The notes beneath the pieces were generated by a model. It did not search any database. It saw only the letters and a list, made by a program, of their open reading frames with translations, and had not been told where the DNA came from. Of a stretch of 64,000 bases of DNA, positions 1 to 8,976 are shown piece after piece (positions within the stretch are counted from its first letter, which is position 1; each line of letters starts with the position of its first letter). A program made the translations under genes and the position numbers. Source of the DNA: Devosia sp. 66-14 (GTDB taxonomy: Bacteria > Pseudomonadota > Alphaproteobacteria > Rhizobiales > Devosiaceae); NCBI GenBank assembly GCA_001899085.1, contig MKVB01000011.1, positions 126,134 through 190,133 on the forward strand. Direction: 5' to 3'.

Positions 1-1
1 G

Positions 2-970
2 AAATACTGGGGCATCGGCAACGAAAGCTATGGCGATTGGCAGATCGGCGCCAAGACCGTGGCGGAGTGGGGCCCCTATGTCGCCGAATCCGCCAAGATG
101 ATGCGCGCCGTGGATGAGGAGATCGTGCTCTCCGCCTCGGCGGTGCCCGACGCCGAGTGGACGCTGGCGCTGCTCAAGCATGCCGGCCGCTATCTCGACC
201 TGGTGTCGATCCACGGCTACTGGGACATCCTGCACGGCGTCGACAATGTGAGCGACTACCTCACCTGCATGATGGCGACGGAAAACCCCGAGGAGATGAT
301 CGAGCAGACCCGCCACGTTATCGCCACTGCAGGCTTTACCGGCCGGGTGAAGATCGCCTTCGACGAGTGGAACCTGCGCGGCTGGCACCACCCGGGCGGC
401 AATTCGCCCGAGGCGCTGGCTGCCCGCGAGCGCAACAACATTCCCACCACCTACACCATGGCCGATGCGGTGTTCTCCGCCTCGTTCCTCAATGCCTGCC
501 TCAGGCATGCCGATGTGGTGACCATGGCCAATATCGCGCCCACGGTGAACGCCCGCGGCCCGATCTTCGTGCACAAGGACGGTATCGTGAAGCGCACCAC
601 TTTCCACGTGCTGCGCATGTATCACGAGGCGCTGCGCGCCAATGTCGTCGCGAGCGCCGTCAGTGCGACGCCGCTCGCGCATAACGGCAAATCGGTCGCG
701 GCAGTCGATGCGATCGTCACCGCCGACGAGAGCGGCCACACCGCCATCGTCACCAACCGCCACCCCGGCGCCAGCGCCCGGTGCCTGCTGAAGCTCGACG
801 GCATCCCGCTCGAGGGGACGCTCGAGGCCGAAATCCTCGAAGGCGAAACACCCGACAGCCATAACAGCGTCGAGCAGCCCGAAGCGGTGCTGCCGCGCCG
901 CACGACGCTGTCGGCGGTGGATGGCTATGTCGAGATCCCGCCGCACTCGGTCTGCGTGCTGCGCTGGTAA
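2..970 (+). CDS. alpha-L-arabinofuranosidase, GH51 (5' truncated by window edge)
   Basis: Probable GH51 alpha-L-arabinofuranosidase, removing terminal arabinose from arabinan or arabinoxylan oligosaccharides. The reading frame is already open at base 2 and begins KYWGIGNESYGDW. This holds the family's Gly-Asn-Glu general acid/base (Glu codon at 23-25). The second catalytic Glu lies in FDEWNL (codon at 365-367). Both catalytic residues and the C-terminal beta-sandwich are therefore present, while the N-terminal part of the barrel lies outside the window. No signal peptide can be judged, but GH51 enzymes are usually cytoplasmic and act on imported oligosaccharides. The gene converges on the ROK gene downstream. 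A GTG at 59 could look like a start but would remove the acid/base motif. Confidence 0.93.
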   Translation, partial: KYWGIGNESYGDWQIGAKTVAEWGPYVAESAKMMRAVDEEIVLSASAVPDAEWTLALLKHAGRYLDLVSIHGYWDILHGVDNVSDYLTCMMATENPEEMIEQTRHVIATAGFTGRVKIAFDEWNLRGWHHPGGNSPEALAARERNNIPTTYTMADAVFSASFLNACLRHADVVTMANIAPTVNARGPIFVHKDGIVKRTTFHVLRMYHEALRANVVASAVSATPLAHNGKSVAAVDAIVTADESGHTAIVTNRHPGASARCLLKLDGIPLEGTLEAEILEGETPDSHNSVEQPEAVLPRRTTLSAVDGYVEIPPHSVCVLRW

Positions 971-1117
971 GCAGGCGGCCGGCGATCGGCGGCCGGTTGC
1001 CGCCGTCGCCGGCTGCGCGATCGAGTAGCGCGGTCCGCTGGGTGCGCTCTGTGGATCTGCCGACGGCGTGCCGCGAAGCGTATCAGGCGCTGAGTTATGG
1101 TCGTGCCCCACTCACCG

Positions 1118-1213
1118 GCGTCATTCCCGCGAAGGCGGGAACCTAGTGGGATGCTGCGGCGCCAATGGAGGTCGAGAGATCGCACTGGGTCCCCGCCTTC
1201 GCGGGGATGACGC
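1118..1213. repeat. REP-like intergenic palindrome, type TCAT-CCC
   Basis: Two 26-base arms (1118-1143 and 1188-1213) are inverted copies with two mismatches, separated by 44 bases. Each arm is itself a small hairpin (CCCGC..GCGGG). The element occupies the 321-base spacer between two convergent genes, so it may serve as a bidirectional terminator; nothing else is evident in that spacer. The element at 48332-48409 belongs to the same class (TCAT followed by a CCC/GGG hairpin). Such elements are common intergenic repeats in Proteobacteria; mobility by REP-type transposases is inference. Confidence 0.8.
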
Positions 1214-1291
1214 CGGTGGTATTGGGGGGCGTCCTGGGTGTTGCCGGTTCTCGAGCGGCGTTGAGCCGGTCGCCCGTTGCCGCGCCTGGCC

Positions 1292-1972
1292 CTAAACCAC
1301 CAGCGTCTTGTCGAGCCAGAGGGCGAAGCCGCCCTTGAAGGCGTTGGCATTGTCGCCGCGGCGGGCCCTGGGCGGCAGGTGGTCGAGCCGGGCGACGTTG
1401 CCGCCGCCGATCACTACATAATCGGGCTCCAGCGCCGCCGTCAGCTCTTCGACCGCCCGGAAGACGTGCTTCTGCCATTTGCGGTGGCCGCGCTTTTCGA
1501 GGCTGGCTTCGCCGAGATAATCCTCGAAGGTGCGGCCCTTGCGATAGGGCAGGTGCGCCAGTTCCATGGGCTGGGCGACATTGTCGACGATCATGGCGGC
1601 GCCGAGGCCGGTGCCGAGACCGAGAAACAGCATGCGGTCGCCCTGATAACTGCCGATGGCCTGCATCAGCGCATCATTGACGATCCGTACCGGCTTGCCG
1701 AAGTGGCCGGCGAAGTCGAAGCCGACCCAGCCGGGGGCGAGATTATGCGGGTCGCTCACGATCCGGTTGTGCACCACCGGGCCCGGATAGCCCATGGAGA
1801 TGACGTCGAAGGCGAGGCCCCGGGCCAGCGTATCGACGGCGTCTGCCATGGCGGCGGCGTTCATTGTCGGGCCGGAGACGGCCTTCAGCTCATCGCCGCC
1901 GGCGCTCGAGCGGATCTTGACGTGCGAGCCGCCAATATCGATGGCGAGGACGGTGGGGGGGTCATCTGCCAT
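1292..1972 (-). CDS. ROK-family glucokinase-like protein (polyphosphate-glucokinase type)
   Basis: ROK-fold sugar kinase of 226 residues, probably phosphorylating glucose to glucose 6-phosphate. Visible motifs are the N-terminal phosphate-binding [10 protein letters not shown] (about residues 10-19), the catalytic Asp in [10 protein letters not shown], the glycine-rich [10 protein letters not shown], and ELAHLP. There is no ROK zinc-binding CxCG cluster. The compact length and the LGTGLGAAM / ELAHLP layout resemble polyphosphate glucokinases, so ATP versus polyphosphate as donor is open. The start is the ATG at 1972, preceded by a good ribosome site (GGGAGGAA); the open frame upstream of it is zwf shadow. 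It overlaps the 3' end of zwf by 11 bases, so the two are translationally linked: kinase, then G6P dehydrogenase. Confidence 0.82.
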   Translation of the reverse strand: MADDPPTVLAIDIGGSHVKIRSSAGGDELKAVSGPTMNAAAMADAVDTLARGLAFDVISMGYPGPVVHNRIVSDPHNLAPGWVGFDFAGHFGKPVRIVNDALMQAIGSYQGDRMLFLGLGTGLGAAMIVDNVAQPMELAHLPYRKGRTFEDYLGEASLEKRGHRKWQKHVFRAVEELTAALEPDYVVIGGGNVARLDHLPPRARRGDNANAFKGGFALWLDKTLVV

Positions 1973-3386
1973 TGTCGGTTCCTCCCTCGCGGCCGGGATC
2001 GACCCAGCCGCCGGGCGGCTCGAACCCCGCCATGGCGGCGGCCGGCCCCCAGCTGCCCGGGGCATAGGGCGCGGGATCGGCGCGCCGGGCGAGCACCGGA
2101 TCGACCACGCGCCAGGCGAGCTCGGAGGCATCCTGCCGGGTGAACAGCTGCCGCTTGCCGGCCATGGCGTCGCCGATCAGCCGCTCATAGGGCAGCATGT
2201 CGTCGGTGGTGTCGTCGAGCGCGTCGAGTTCGACCGGCTCGCCGATCATGTCGCTGCCGGGCGCCTTGCGCCGTGCCCCGATGCCGATCATCACCTGCGG
2301 GCCGACGCGGAAGCGCACATAATTGGGCGCGGCGCCCTCGACATCGTCGAACAGGGCGATCGGCGGCTTGCGGAAGCGCACAACCACTTCGGTGGCGCGA
2401 ACCGGCAACTGCTTGCCGGCCCGGATGTAGAAGGGCACATCCTTCCAGCGCCAGGTGTCGACGAACAGGCGCACCGCGGCGAAGGTTTCGGCCTGGGAGT
2501 CCGGCGCGACACCGGGCTCGTCGCGATAGCCCTCGAACTGGCCGCGCACCACATCGGCTTCGCCGAGCGGCCGCATCGCCTTCAGCACCTGCACCTTTTC
2601 GTCGCTGAGATCGTCGGAAGCGCTGGTCACCGGCGGCTCCATGGCCAGCAGCAGCAGCACATTGACCAGGTGGTTCTGGATCACGTCGCGAATGCAGCCG
2701 ACCTCGTCGTAGAACTTGCCGCGCCCGGCAATGCCGAAATCCTCGGCCATGGTGATCTGCACGCTCTCGACATAGATGCGGTTCCACACCGGCTCGAGGA
2801 AGGCATTGGCGAAGCGGAAATAGAGCAGGTTCTGCACCGCTTCCTTGCCGAGGAAATGGTCGATGCGAAACACCGCCGGTTCGGGAAAGGCGCGGTGCAG
2901 CACGCCATTGAGGGCCTGGGCCGATGCCAGGTCGTGGCCGAAGGGCTTTTCCACCATCAGGCGGGCATTGCCGGCGATGCCGGCGGCCTTGAGTGCATCG
3001 ATCACGGTGCCGAACAGCGAGGGCGGAATGGCGAGGTAGTAGAGCGGCTGGGCGGCGCCGGCGAGCGCCTCGCGCAGCTTCGCAAAGGTGTCGGCGTTCT
3101 TGTAGTCGCCGCTGACATAGCGCAGCTGCGCCTTGAAGCGGGCGAACACTGCCTCGTCGACGCTGCCGAACTGCCTGACGATGCCGTCGCGGGCGCGCTC
3201 GGCCAGCTTGTCGATATCCCAGTCGTCGAAGGCGACGCCGACGATCGGCTCGTCGAGATGGCCGCGCCGCACCATCTGGTAGAGCGAGGGCAGGATCATC
3301 TTGTGCGCCAGGTCGCCGGTGACGCCGAAGACCACCAGGGCGTCGGAGCGGTCGGCCGGGGCAGGGTGGGGGCTCATCTTTGCCAT
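1962..3386 (-). CDS. zwf: glucose-6-phosphate 1-dehydrogenase
   Basis: Oxidises glucose 6-phosphate to 6-phosphogluconolactone with NAD(P)+, feeding the Entner-Doudoroff and pentose phosphate routes. It has 474 residues, typical for the family. Seen are the dinucleotide motif GVTGDLAHK near residues 20-28, EKPFGHDL, the substrate-binding and catalytic RIDHFLGKE (about residues 175-183), and the C-terminal domain with RAGKQLP. Two close ATG codons (3386 and 3377) are possible starts; neither has a strong ribosome site. It is encoded just upstream of the ROK kinase and downstream of the GH15 glucoamylase on the same strand, forming a glucan-to-G6P-to-lactone series. The sixth-pathway partners pgl and edd are not next to it here. 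Confidence 0.95.
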   Translation of the reverse strand: MAKMSPHPAPADRSDALVVFGVTGDLAHKMILPSLYQMVRRGHLDEPIVGVAFDDWDIDKLAERARDGIVRQFGSVDEAVFARFKAQLRYVSGDYKNADTFAKLREALAGAAQPLYYLAIPPSLFGTVIDALKAAGIAGNARLMVEKPFGHDLASAQALNGVLHRAFPEPAVFRIDHFLGKEAVQNLLYFRFANAFLEPVWNRIYVESVQITMAEDFGIAGRGKFYDEVGCIRDVIQNHLVNVLLLLAMEPPVTSASDDLSDEKVQVLKAMRPLGEADVVRGQFEGYRDEPGVAPDSQAETFAAVRLFVDTWRWKDVPFYIRAGKQLPVRATEVVVRFRKPPIALFDDVEGAAPNYVRFRVGPQVMIGIGARRKAPGSDMIGEPVELDALDDTTDDMLPYERLIGDAMAGKRQLFTRQDASELAWRVVDPVLARRADPAPYAPGSWGPAAAMAGFEPPGGWVDPGREGGTDNGR

Positions 3387-3506
3387 CCGCTGAAACCATT
3401 ACGCGTGCCGAAGGCGAGGGCCGCCGCCGGGCGCCCAAGCATAGCGGCATCCAGCCATTCCGGCCCAATCACGGCCTGGTGCATATCCGGCTCCTTCTGC
3501 CTCGGT

Positions 3507-5900
3507 TCAACCGACCGCAACGCTGAACCGCGCGGCGTCCCAGCGCTCGTCGTCGCGCCACAGGAAGGTGAAGACCACCGAGCGGCCGGGCTGCAAGGTC
3601 GAGATATCGAGATCGGCGACATGCGTGCCCAGTCCGCTCTCGCGCGTGTTCAGGTCGGTGGCGGCGGTCCAGTCGTCGAGCCCCCAATGCACCAGCGCCG
3701 GCGCCGGCAGCTCGAGCCGCAAGATCTTGCCGGCCGGCAGGTGGGTGATGGCATTGTCGGGCCGCCAGATGCGGAGCGTTGCGGGCGTCTTCGCCTCGAC
3801 ATAGCGCGCATAGGTCTGCGGCGGCCGGTCGAAAACCGCGCCATCGGCGAGCGAGCGCAACAGCTTGATATGTTCGGCATGGGCCCAGACCAGCGGCATG
3901 GCGCTGCCCGAGGGGCGGCCGCGGAACAGTTCGCGCTCGGCAATGTCGTCGGCATCCCAGCTCTGCTCGGGCAGGAGCCCCTCATCGCCGGCCGATGCCT
4001 CGAGCGTCCGCAGCAGGCTCTCGGCCACATCGGGCCGGGCGGCGCAGATCTCGTAATGGGCGCGCTCGCCCGCCAGCAGCGGCCAGGCCCGACCCCGCCC
4101 GGTGCCGTCGAAGGCCGAGCCGTCTTCGTGTTCGCCGTAACCGTCGCCGGTGTAGCGATACCAGAGCGGCCCCTGCGGCAGCTCGACCTTGAGCGTCGCA
4201 TCGATCATCGTGACGGTATCGACGATGCGGGGATCGTCCGCCGCTCGGAGGCCGAACCGCACCAGCGCCAGCGCGTCGGGGCTCAGCACCTGGCGGGTGG
4301 GGAGGGTCGATCTGTCGACCACCTGGTTGCGGATGACGGTCATGCCCGAGCCGGCATCGGCGATGTCGGTCGCGAGGTCATTGCCGATGCGGACATAATA
4401 GCCGGCGACGCCGAGGGCGGGGTCGGCATCGCCGACATAGATCCAGTTCTCGATCTGCTCGTTCCAGCAGTCGGCGGTCTCGCGCAGGTGCCGGGCGGCC
4501 GTGTCGTCGCCGAGGAGGTCAGCGGCGGCGAGCAGCGCGGCGATCTCGACCGCGAGCGTGAACGGGCTGTAGCCGCCATCTTCCTCCCAGCGATCCTGGC
4601 GGCTGGCCGGCCCGTTGGCGACGATGTAGCCGGCGGCGCGGCGCACCATGGGGAGATAGCGCTCGAGCGTCGAGCCCTCGATCACGCCGTGCCGGCGCAG
4701 CAGGTCGGCGAGGAGGATGGGGAAGGCGCACTCGTCCATCTGCACGCCGCGCCAGTAGGGGCGGCCATCGAGCCACATGTTCTGCGCCCAGCGGCCCGAG
4801 GCGAGCTGCACCTGCCGCAGGTATTCGAGGATGTTCAGCGCTTCGCGCTGGTCGCCGGCGGCGAGGAACCCGCCGGCGGTTTCCACCAGGTCGCGCGGCC
4901 ACACCAGGTGGTAGCCGCCCATGTCGTCGTCGCCCTTGCTGGTGCCCCAGGGGATGGAAAGGCTCGCCGCCACCGCCCCCGGCCGATCCGCGGCGCGATG
5001 GCTGGCCAGCACCGCGGTGGAGACGCGGTAGGCATTGATGCGCCCCGGCTCGGGCCGATCGAGCTTGACGAGGCCGTTCTGCCAGTCGCGCCAGTTGGCG
5101 CAATAGTCGGCGAGCGCGCGATCGAGGCCGCCTCGAAGGCTCGCCAGCACATTGGCGCCGGCCTCGGTCTCGGACTGGCCGAAGCCGAGCACCAGTTCGA
5201 CGCTGCCATCGGGGCCGAGGCCGAGCTCGGCGGCCATGGCGACATTGCCATCGTCGGCGCGCTGGTATTGCGGCTCGAGCCGGCCGCTGTGGATCAGCTG
5301 CTGATAGCCATCCGAGCTGCCGACAAAACCCACCGACCGGCTGCGCCAGGGGAGCGAACTGCCCAGCGCCAGGTAGCGCGAGCGCCCGCTGGCATAGAGC
5401 AGGGTGACATCGCGCTGCTCGCCCACCCAGGCCGAGTTGCCCATGCCGGCATTGACCAGATGCGGCGCCAGCAGCGCATAAACGCGATAATCGTCCAGCG
5501 CGCCCGACAGCGGCGTGAAGGTGATGCGCTGCATCAGGCTGGGGCGGGCCGGATCGGAGACGATCTGCTTTTCGATCCGGTAGCGGCCATCCCGCGCCAG
5601 GTTGGTGACATGGAAGGCCGGCACGCCCTCCTCGAGATGCAGCGTCTTGCTGGTGCAGTCGCGCTTTTCTTCCGAGAAATAGCCGTCCGGCCCGGTGACC
5701 AGCAGCTCGAAATCGCGGGTACAGGCGCTGTCGACGCGCGGATAATAGACTTCGTTGACGACGCCGTGGCTCAGGGTGAACCAGACCGGCGAATGGAGCG
5801 ACAGCGCGGTGCCGACGCCGCTCTTGGCGCTCGAGGTCCAGCGCGGCTCGATGCCCGGCGCGCCAGGGGCAAAATCCAGCATCGAGACAGATGACGTCAT
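3507..5900 (-). CDS. GH15 glucoamylase / glucodextranase-like
   Basis: Predicted exo-acting glucan 1,4-alpha-glucosidase of 797 residues, releasing glucose from starch- or isomalto-type oligosaccharides. The first ~270 residues fit the bacterial GH15 beta-sandwich (SGVGTALS, VNEVYYPR). The (alpha/alpha)6 barrel follows, with VWPRDLVETA, the general acid Glu in WEEDGGYSP and the base Glu in GLLPEQSWD. No signal peptide is visible, so it is probably cytoplasmic and acts on imported sugars. A 120-base gap separates it from zwf, which would consume the product after phosphorylation by the ROK kinase. The start at 5900 (ATG) has a weak GAGG; an ATG seven codons later is a minor alternative. Confidence 0.88.
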   Translation of the reverse strand: MTSSVSMLDFAPGAPGIEPRWTSSAKSGVGTALSLHSPVWFTLSHGVVNEVYYPRVDSACTRDFELLVTGPDGYFSEEKRDCTSKTLHLEEGVPAFHVTNLARDGRYRIEKQIVSDPARPSLMQRITFTPLSGALDDYRVYALLAPHLVNAGMGNSAWVGEQRDVTLLYASGRSRYLALGSSLPWRSRSVGFVGSSDGYQQLIHSGRLEPQYQRADDGNVAMAAELGLGPDGSVELVLGFGQSETEAGANVLASLRGGLDRALADYCANWRDWQNGLVKLDRPEPGRINAYRVSTAVLASHRAADRPGAVAASLSIPWGTSKGDDDMGGYHLVWPRDLVETAGGFLAAGDQREALNILEYLRQVQLASGRWAQNMWLDGRPYWRGVQMDECAFPILLADLLRRHGVIEGSTLERYLPMVRRAAGYIVANGPASRQDRWEEDGGYSPFTLAVEIAALLAAADLLGDDTAARHLRETADCWNEQIENWIYVGDADPALGVAGYYVRIGNDLATDIADAGSGMTVIRNQVVDRSTLPTRQVLSPDALALVRFGLRAADDPRIVDTVTMIDATLKVELPQGPLWYRYTGDGYGEHEDGSAFDGTGRGRAWPLLAGERAHYEICAARPDVAESLLRTLEASAGDEGLLPEQSWDADDIAERELFRGRPSGSAMPLVWAHAEHIKLLRSLADGAVFDRPPQTYARYVEAKTPATLRIWRPDNAITHLPAGKILRLELPAPALVHWGLDDWTAATDLNTRESGLGTHVADLDISTLQPGRSVVFTFLWRDDERWDAARFSVAVG

Positions 5901-5997
5901 GCTGCAACCTCGCCGGCCGACGGCGGCCGAGGCCGGTCAGATCGTCCCCGGGCCTCGCTGCCGTTCTTCCATTCTTCGCTGTCAACCATGGCCAAGT

Positions 5998-7236
5998 CTA
6001 GCCGCTCGGTGAAGCGACGGGCTGATCGAGCCGCGGGTCGGTGCAGACGGTCGCTGCCGCCGCGAGGAACGCCGCATGCTCCCGCTCGTCGATCATCCCC
6101 TCGCTCAGCAAACGCTCGAGCACCGCCGATTGCTGCGTGAGGGTCTTCGCCGGGTTGGGCGGCGCGAGACGGCGGAGGGCGCTGCGGCGGGATTGCGTGA
6201 TGGCGTCGATGATCGGCTTGGCCGAAGCCTGATCCAGCATGGGGATGCCGGGATCGGGCAGGATCAGCCGCGTCGTCGCCAGGCGGGAGGCAAGGATCAC
6301 CGCGGCGACAAGCCCCACAGCCGGCGGCACGAGGAACACCACGATGTTCTTCCAGCCCTCTCCGCCTCCGACCATCAGCGGGCCGTAGCGCCACCAGCCC
6401 CAGAGCAACAGTGCGAGGAACGGCGCGCCCAGCCAGCCGCTGATTACGAAGGCCAGGCGGTCGTCGAACATCGACATGCGGCCCGCCATGCCGCCGAGAA
6501 TCCGATCGACCGGCACGACGTTGGTGGTATCGTGCCGAAACGGGCCATGATCCCGCATGACGACGCGATCGGCGGCAACGGTGTAGTCGAACCCGAGGCC
6601 GATGCGCTTCTGGCTGAAGCGGTTCGGCGGGGGCTCGGCAAGCGGCTCGGGCAGGGCATCGACAGAAAAGCCGGCGCGCCGCGCCGCATGCTCGCCGGCG
6701 TCGATGACTTCGTGCTCGCGCAGCATGTCGAGATAGGCGAGGTGCTCGCGCAGCGTCGCGGAAGGCGACGGCTCGAGCCCGATGAGATAGCTGCGACGAT
6801 AGCTCTCGATTGCGGCGAGGATCTCGTCGTGCTGCGGGTCATCGAGCACCGGCAGGGTTCCCGAGCCCACCGGTATCTCGGTGCTGATGCCAGAGGTCCG
6901 CGGCTCTCGCAGCCGCGCCAGCAACGTGACCAGCAGCGCCGCCAGCGCGAGGACGATCAGATAGACCCGGAGCGGGTCGAGGTCGCGCAGGATCCACGGC
7001 GCTACCACCATGGCGATTGCCGAATAGGTCCAGCCGCGATCGATCCACCGGTCCGGCCGGCCCACGCGCTTGTGGAAGCTCGGCGGCGCCAGCTCTTCCC
7101 AGCCATGGTGCAGGCTGGCCTCGTCGCCGCCATCGTGCACCTCGCAGGTGATGGCGTCGCGCGCCAGCACGAAGCGCACCCCGCCTTCACCCCTCGCCTC
7201 AGCCTGTCGGAATTCCGTCGTCCCCGTCGCGCTCAT
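5998..7236 (-). CDS. membrane protein of unknown function with two SHOCT-like helices
   Basis: Not recognised as a named family. The 412-residue protein has two membrane-spanning pairs: one near residues 70-105 (YSAIAMVVAPWIL, YLIVLALAALLVTLLA) and one near residues 260-325 (GAPFLALLLWGWW, IVVFLVPPAVGLVAAVILA). Each pair is followed by a short amphipathic stretch of the pattern L..L...GVID..EH (YLDMLREHEVIDAGEH; LERLLSEGMIDEREH). These resemble SHOCT oligomerisation helices and suggest an internal duplication. A soluble ~60-residue N-terminal segment precedes the first pair. I chose the ATG at 7236 rather than 7266 because it follows a G-rich ribosome site (CGGGGGTGG). It lies 97 bases upstream of the GH15 gene, same strand; functional linkage is unknown. 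Confidence 0.75.
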   Translation of the reverse strand: MSATGTTEFRQAEARGEGGVRFVLARDAITCEVHDGGDEASLHHGWEELAPPSFHKRVGRPDRWIDRGWTYSAIAMVVAPWILRDLDPLRVYLIVLALAALLVTLLARLREPRTSGISTEIPVGSGTLPVLDDPQHDEILAAIESYRRSYLIGLEPSPSATLREHLAYLDMLREHEVIDAGEHAARRAGFSVDALPEPLAEPPPNRFSQKRIGLGFDYTVAADRVVMRDHGPFRHDTTNVVPVDRILGGMAGRMSMFDDRLAFVISGWLGAPFLALLLWGWWRYGPLMVGGGEGWKNIVVFLVPPAVGLVAAVILASRLATTRLILPDPGIPMLDQASAKPIIDAITQSRRSALRRLAPPNPAKTLTQQSAVLERLLSEGMIDEREHAAFLAAAATVCTDPRLDQPVASPSG

Positions 7237-7362
7237 GGCCACCCCCGAGCCGTAGCTTGCCAGCAAGCGGTATCAACGGGGTTAGGCCGGAGCGGCACGG
7301 TTGGTGCCACGCGTAGAGGAAGCGTTAGCCAATGCGATCCGGAGCGGAAGCCTCGGCTCCAC

Positions 7363-7492
7363 GCGCGGATGGCTGGCCCTTTACCGGCTGATCTTTGCTA
7401 AGCTGCCCACTCCGAATTTCAGCACTGACCCGAAAGAACCAGCACGGCCCTGGCCGTGACGGGCTTTCATTCTTGCGACCAAGGTGGCGATG
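7363..7492 (+). repeat. ~130-bp leader repeat, copy 1 (orphan)
   Basis: Near-identical to 33334-33462: four substitutions and one single-base indel by eye, with a 50-base run fully identical. Both copies contain the hairpin CACGGC-CCTG-GCCGTG (7443-7458 here) and end with a ribosome-site-like AAGGTGG followed by ATG. At copy 2 a real gene (GNAT-Rnk fusion) starts there. Here the ATG at 7490 opens a frame of only 15 codons unrelated to that gene. The copy lies in the 425-base spacer between the membrane protein and the sugar-transport operon. That spacer also holds an 11-base motif shared with the LacI promoter and an inverted repeat. It may be a 5' untranslated leader that lost its gene, or a cis-acting RNA reused upstream of the transporter. 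Confidence 0.85.
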
Positions 7493-7529
7493 GCTGTCGG
7501 CCGCGTCGTCCTCGGACCGACTCATGATG

Positions 7530-7540
7530 TGATCTGATGG
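7530..7540. promoter_or_regulatory. shared 11-bp motif TGATCTGATGG (candidate operator half)
   Basis: This 11-base word upstream of the sugar ABC operon recurs exactly at 14860-14870, in front of the LacI gene and the divergent SDR-CoA operon. That is consistent with both operons answering to the LacI protein encoded at 13831-14850. It is not a palindrome on its own, so operator status is inference. Confidence 0.35.
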
Positions 7541-7543
7541 GTT

Positions 7544-7564
7544 CGATGATTGAGTTCATCATCG
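7544..7564. promoter_or_regulatory. inverted repeat upstream of CUT1 operon
   Basis: Perfect 7-base arms CGATGAT (7544-7550) and ATCATCG (7558-7564) are separated by 7 bases, about 100 bases before the solute-binding protein start. No T-run follows, so it is more like a protein-binding site than a terminator. It sits right beside the shared motif at 7530. Confidence 0.35.
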
Positions 7565-7661
7565 CCGGCCAATAGCCCTGTGGTCCGAGAGGCGAAGACG
7601 CTTCTGGACCGGTGCGCCGCCGTAGAGGACTGCGCTGTACCGGGCGATTGGAGGAAATCAG

Positions 7662-8903
7662 ATGTCCAAACAGATTGGTCTCGGCGTGCTGTGCGCCGTG
7701 TTGATGAGTGGTACCGCGTTCGCCCAGTCGGCTCCGAAGGTCGAGGTTCTGCACTGGCTGACAGCCGGCGCTGAATCCGCGGCGATCAAGGTGCTGGCGG
7801 ATGGCGTGACGGCACGCGGCGGCGAATGGGTCGATGTCGCCACCCCCGGCGGCGGCTCGGATGCAAGGGCGCTGCTGGCGACGGGCCTGGCCGGTGGCAA
7901 TCCGGCAGGTGTGTCGTTCCTCGGCATGGGGACCGAGACGGCAGAACTGGCTGCGCAGGGGGTGATGCGCGATATCGGCGGCTATGCCCGCGAAAAGGGC
8001 TATCTCGACTCGGTGCCCGACTATGCGCTCGCCATGGGCACCGATGGCACCGACGATGCGGCGATCTACGCCCTGCCGGTGGCCTTCGAGACGCAGAATT
8101 TCATGTGGTACTCGAAGCCCGTCTACGCCGCGGCCGGGCTGACGCCGCCGACCACCTGGGACGAGTTTCTCGCCCAGGCGCCCAAGCTGAGGGAGGCCGG
8201 CTTCATTCCGCTGGCGATGGGCGCGCAGGCCTGGCAGATCAACCTGCTGTTCAACGCCATCGTGCTGGGCGAGGGTGCCCCGTATTACGATCGCCTGTTC
8301 GTCACCCATGACGAAACCGCGACCACGGCGCCCGAACTGGTCGATGCGTTCCGGATCCTCCGCGAACTCTCAAAACTCACCGATGACGGGGCGCCGAACC
8401 GCAGCTGGAACGACACCCTAAACCTCGTCGCCGAGGGGCGCGCCGCGCTGCAGGTGATGGGCAGCTGGGCCGGTGCGGAACTGGGCAACATGGGCAAGGT
8501 CTATGATACCGACTGGGGTTGCGCGCTCTCCCCGGGCAGCCCGATCGTCATGGTCGGCGCTACCGGCTTCCAGTTCCCCAAGCTCAATACCCCCGACGGC
8601 GAGGCCGGCCAGGACATCTTCATCGATACGATGATGGATCCGGTGGTGCAGACGGCGTTCTCGGTGCAGAAGGGCTCGATCCCGGCGCGCACCGATGCCG
8701 ATATTTCCGGCCTCTCGGCCTGTTCGCAGCTGGCCGCCGAGGCGGTCCGCGACGGCAAGGGCGCGCCTTACACCACGGGCGTGCTGGGTTCGGAAGTGCG
8801 CGGGCTGTTGACTGACTATCTCAACAACTTCTGGGCCAATGGCTCGATCACGCCGGAAGACGGCGCGGCCGAATATGGCCGCATCCTCAGCGCCAACAGC
8901 TGA
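7662..8903 (+). CDS. CUT1 sugar ABC transporter, periplasmic binding protein
   Basis: Family 1 extracellular solute-binding protein of 413 residues that captures a carbohydrate in the periplasm for the following two permeases and ATPase. The first ~22 residues are a Sec signal peptide ending GTAFAQ. The mature N-terminus (VEVLHWLTAGAESAA) resembles glucose/mannose-type binding proteins such as GtsA, but ligand identity cannot be fixed by eye. The ATG at 7662 follows a clear TTGGAGGAAATCAG ribosome site. It heads an operon with 8977, 9894, 10756, 11865 and 12695. A strong hairpin just after the stop would allow this gene to be expressed above the permeases. Confidence 0.93.
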   Translation: MSKQIGLGVLCAVLMSGTAFAQSAPKVEVLHWLTAGAESAAIKVLADGVTARGGEWVDVATPGGGSDARALLATGLAGGNPAGVSFLGMGTETAELAAQGVMRDIGGYAREKGYLDSVPDYALAMGTDGTDDAAIYALPVAFETQNFMWYSKPVYAAAGLTPPTTWDEFLAQAPKLREAGFIPLAMGAQAWQINLLFNAIVLGEGAPYYDRLFVTHDETATTAPELVDAFRILRELSKLTDDGAPNRSWNDTLNLVAEGRAALQVMGSWAGAELGNMGKVYDTDWGCALSPGSPIVMVGATGFQFPKLNTPDGEAGQDIFIDTMMDPVVQTAFSVQKGSIPARTDADISGLSACSQLAAEAVRDGKGAPYTTGVLGSEVRGLLTDYLNNFWANGSITPEDGAAEYGRILSANS

Positions 8904-8922
8904 TCAGACCCTCCCGGGCGGG

Positions 8923-8952
8923 GTGGGGCCTTAAGGGCTCCGCCCCACTTTT
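8923..8952 (+). terminator. intercistronic hairpin after binding-protein gene
   Basis: Stem GTGGGGC (8923-8929) with GCCCCAC (8942-8948), then TTTT. It lies between the binding-protein stop and the first permease. Such hairpins commonly act as partial terminators or 3' mRNA stabilisers that raise binding-protein level over permease level. Confidence 0.65.
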
Positions 8953-8976
8953 CATCCGCCGTGTCAGGGGCCAAGA

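Noticed and set aside
1794-5894. 1366-codon open frame on the plus strand opposite zwf and the GH15 gene
   Set aside because: Translation is a His/Ala/Gly/Arg-rich antisense shadow typical of high-G+C DNA; both opposite-strand genes have clear family motifs.
7490-7537. 15-codon ORF at the end of leader copy 1 as an annotated gene
   Set aside because: Too short and without homology to call; mentioned only as a possible leader peptide.
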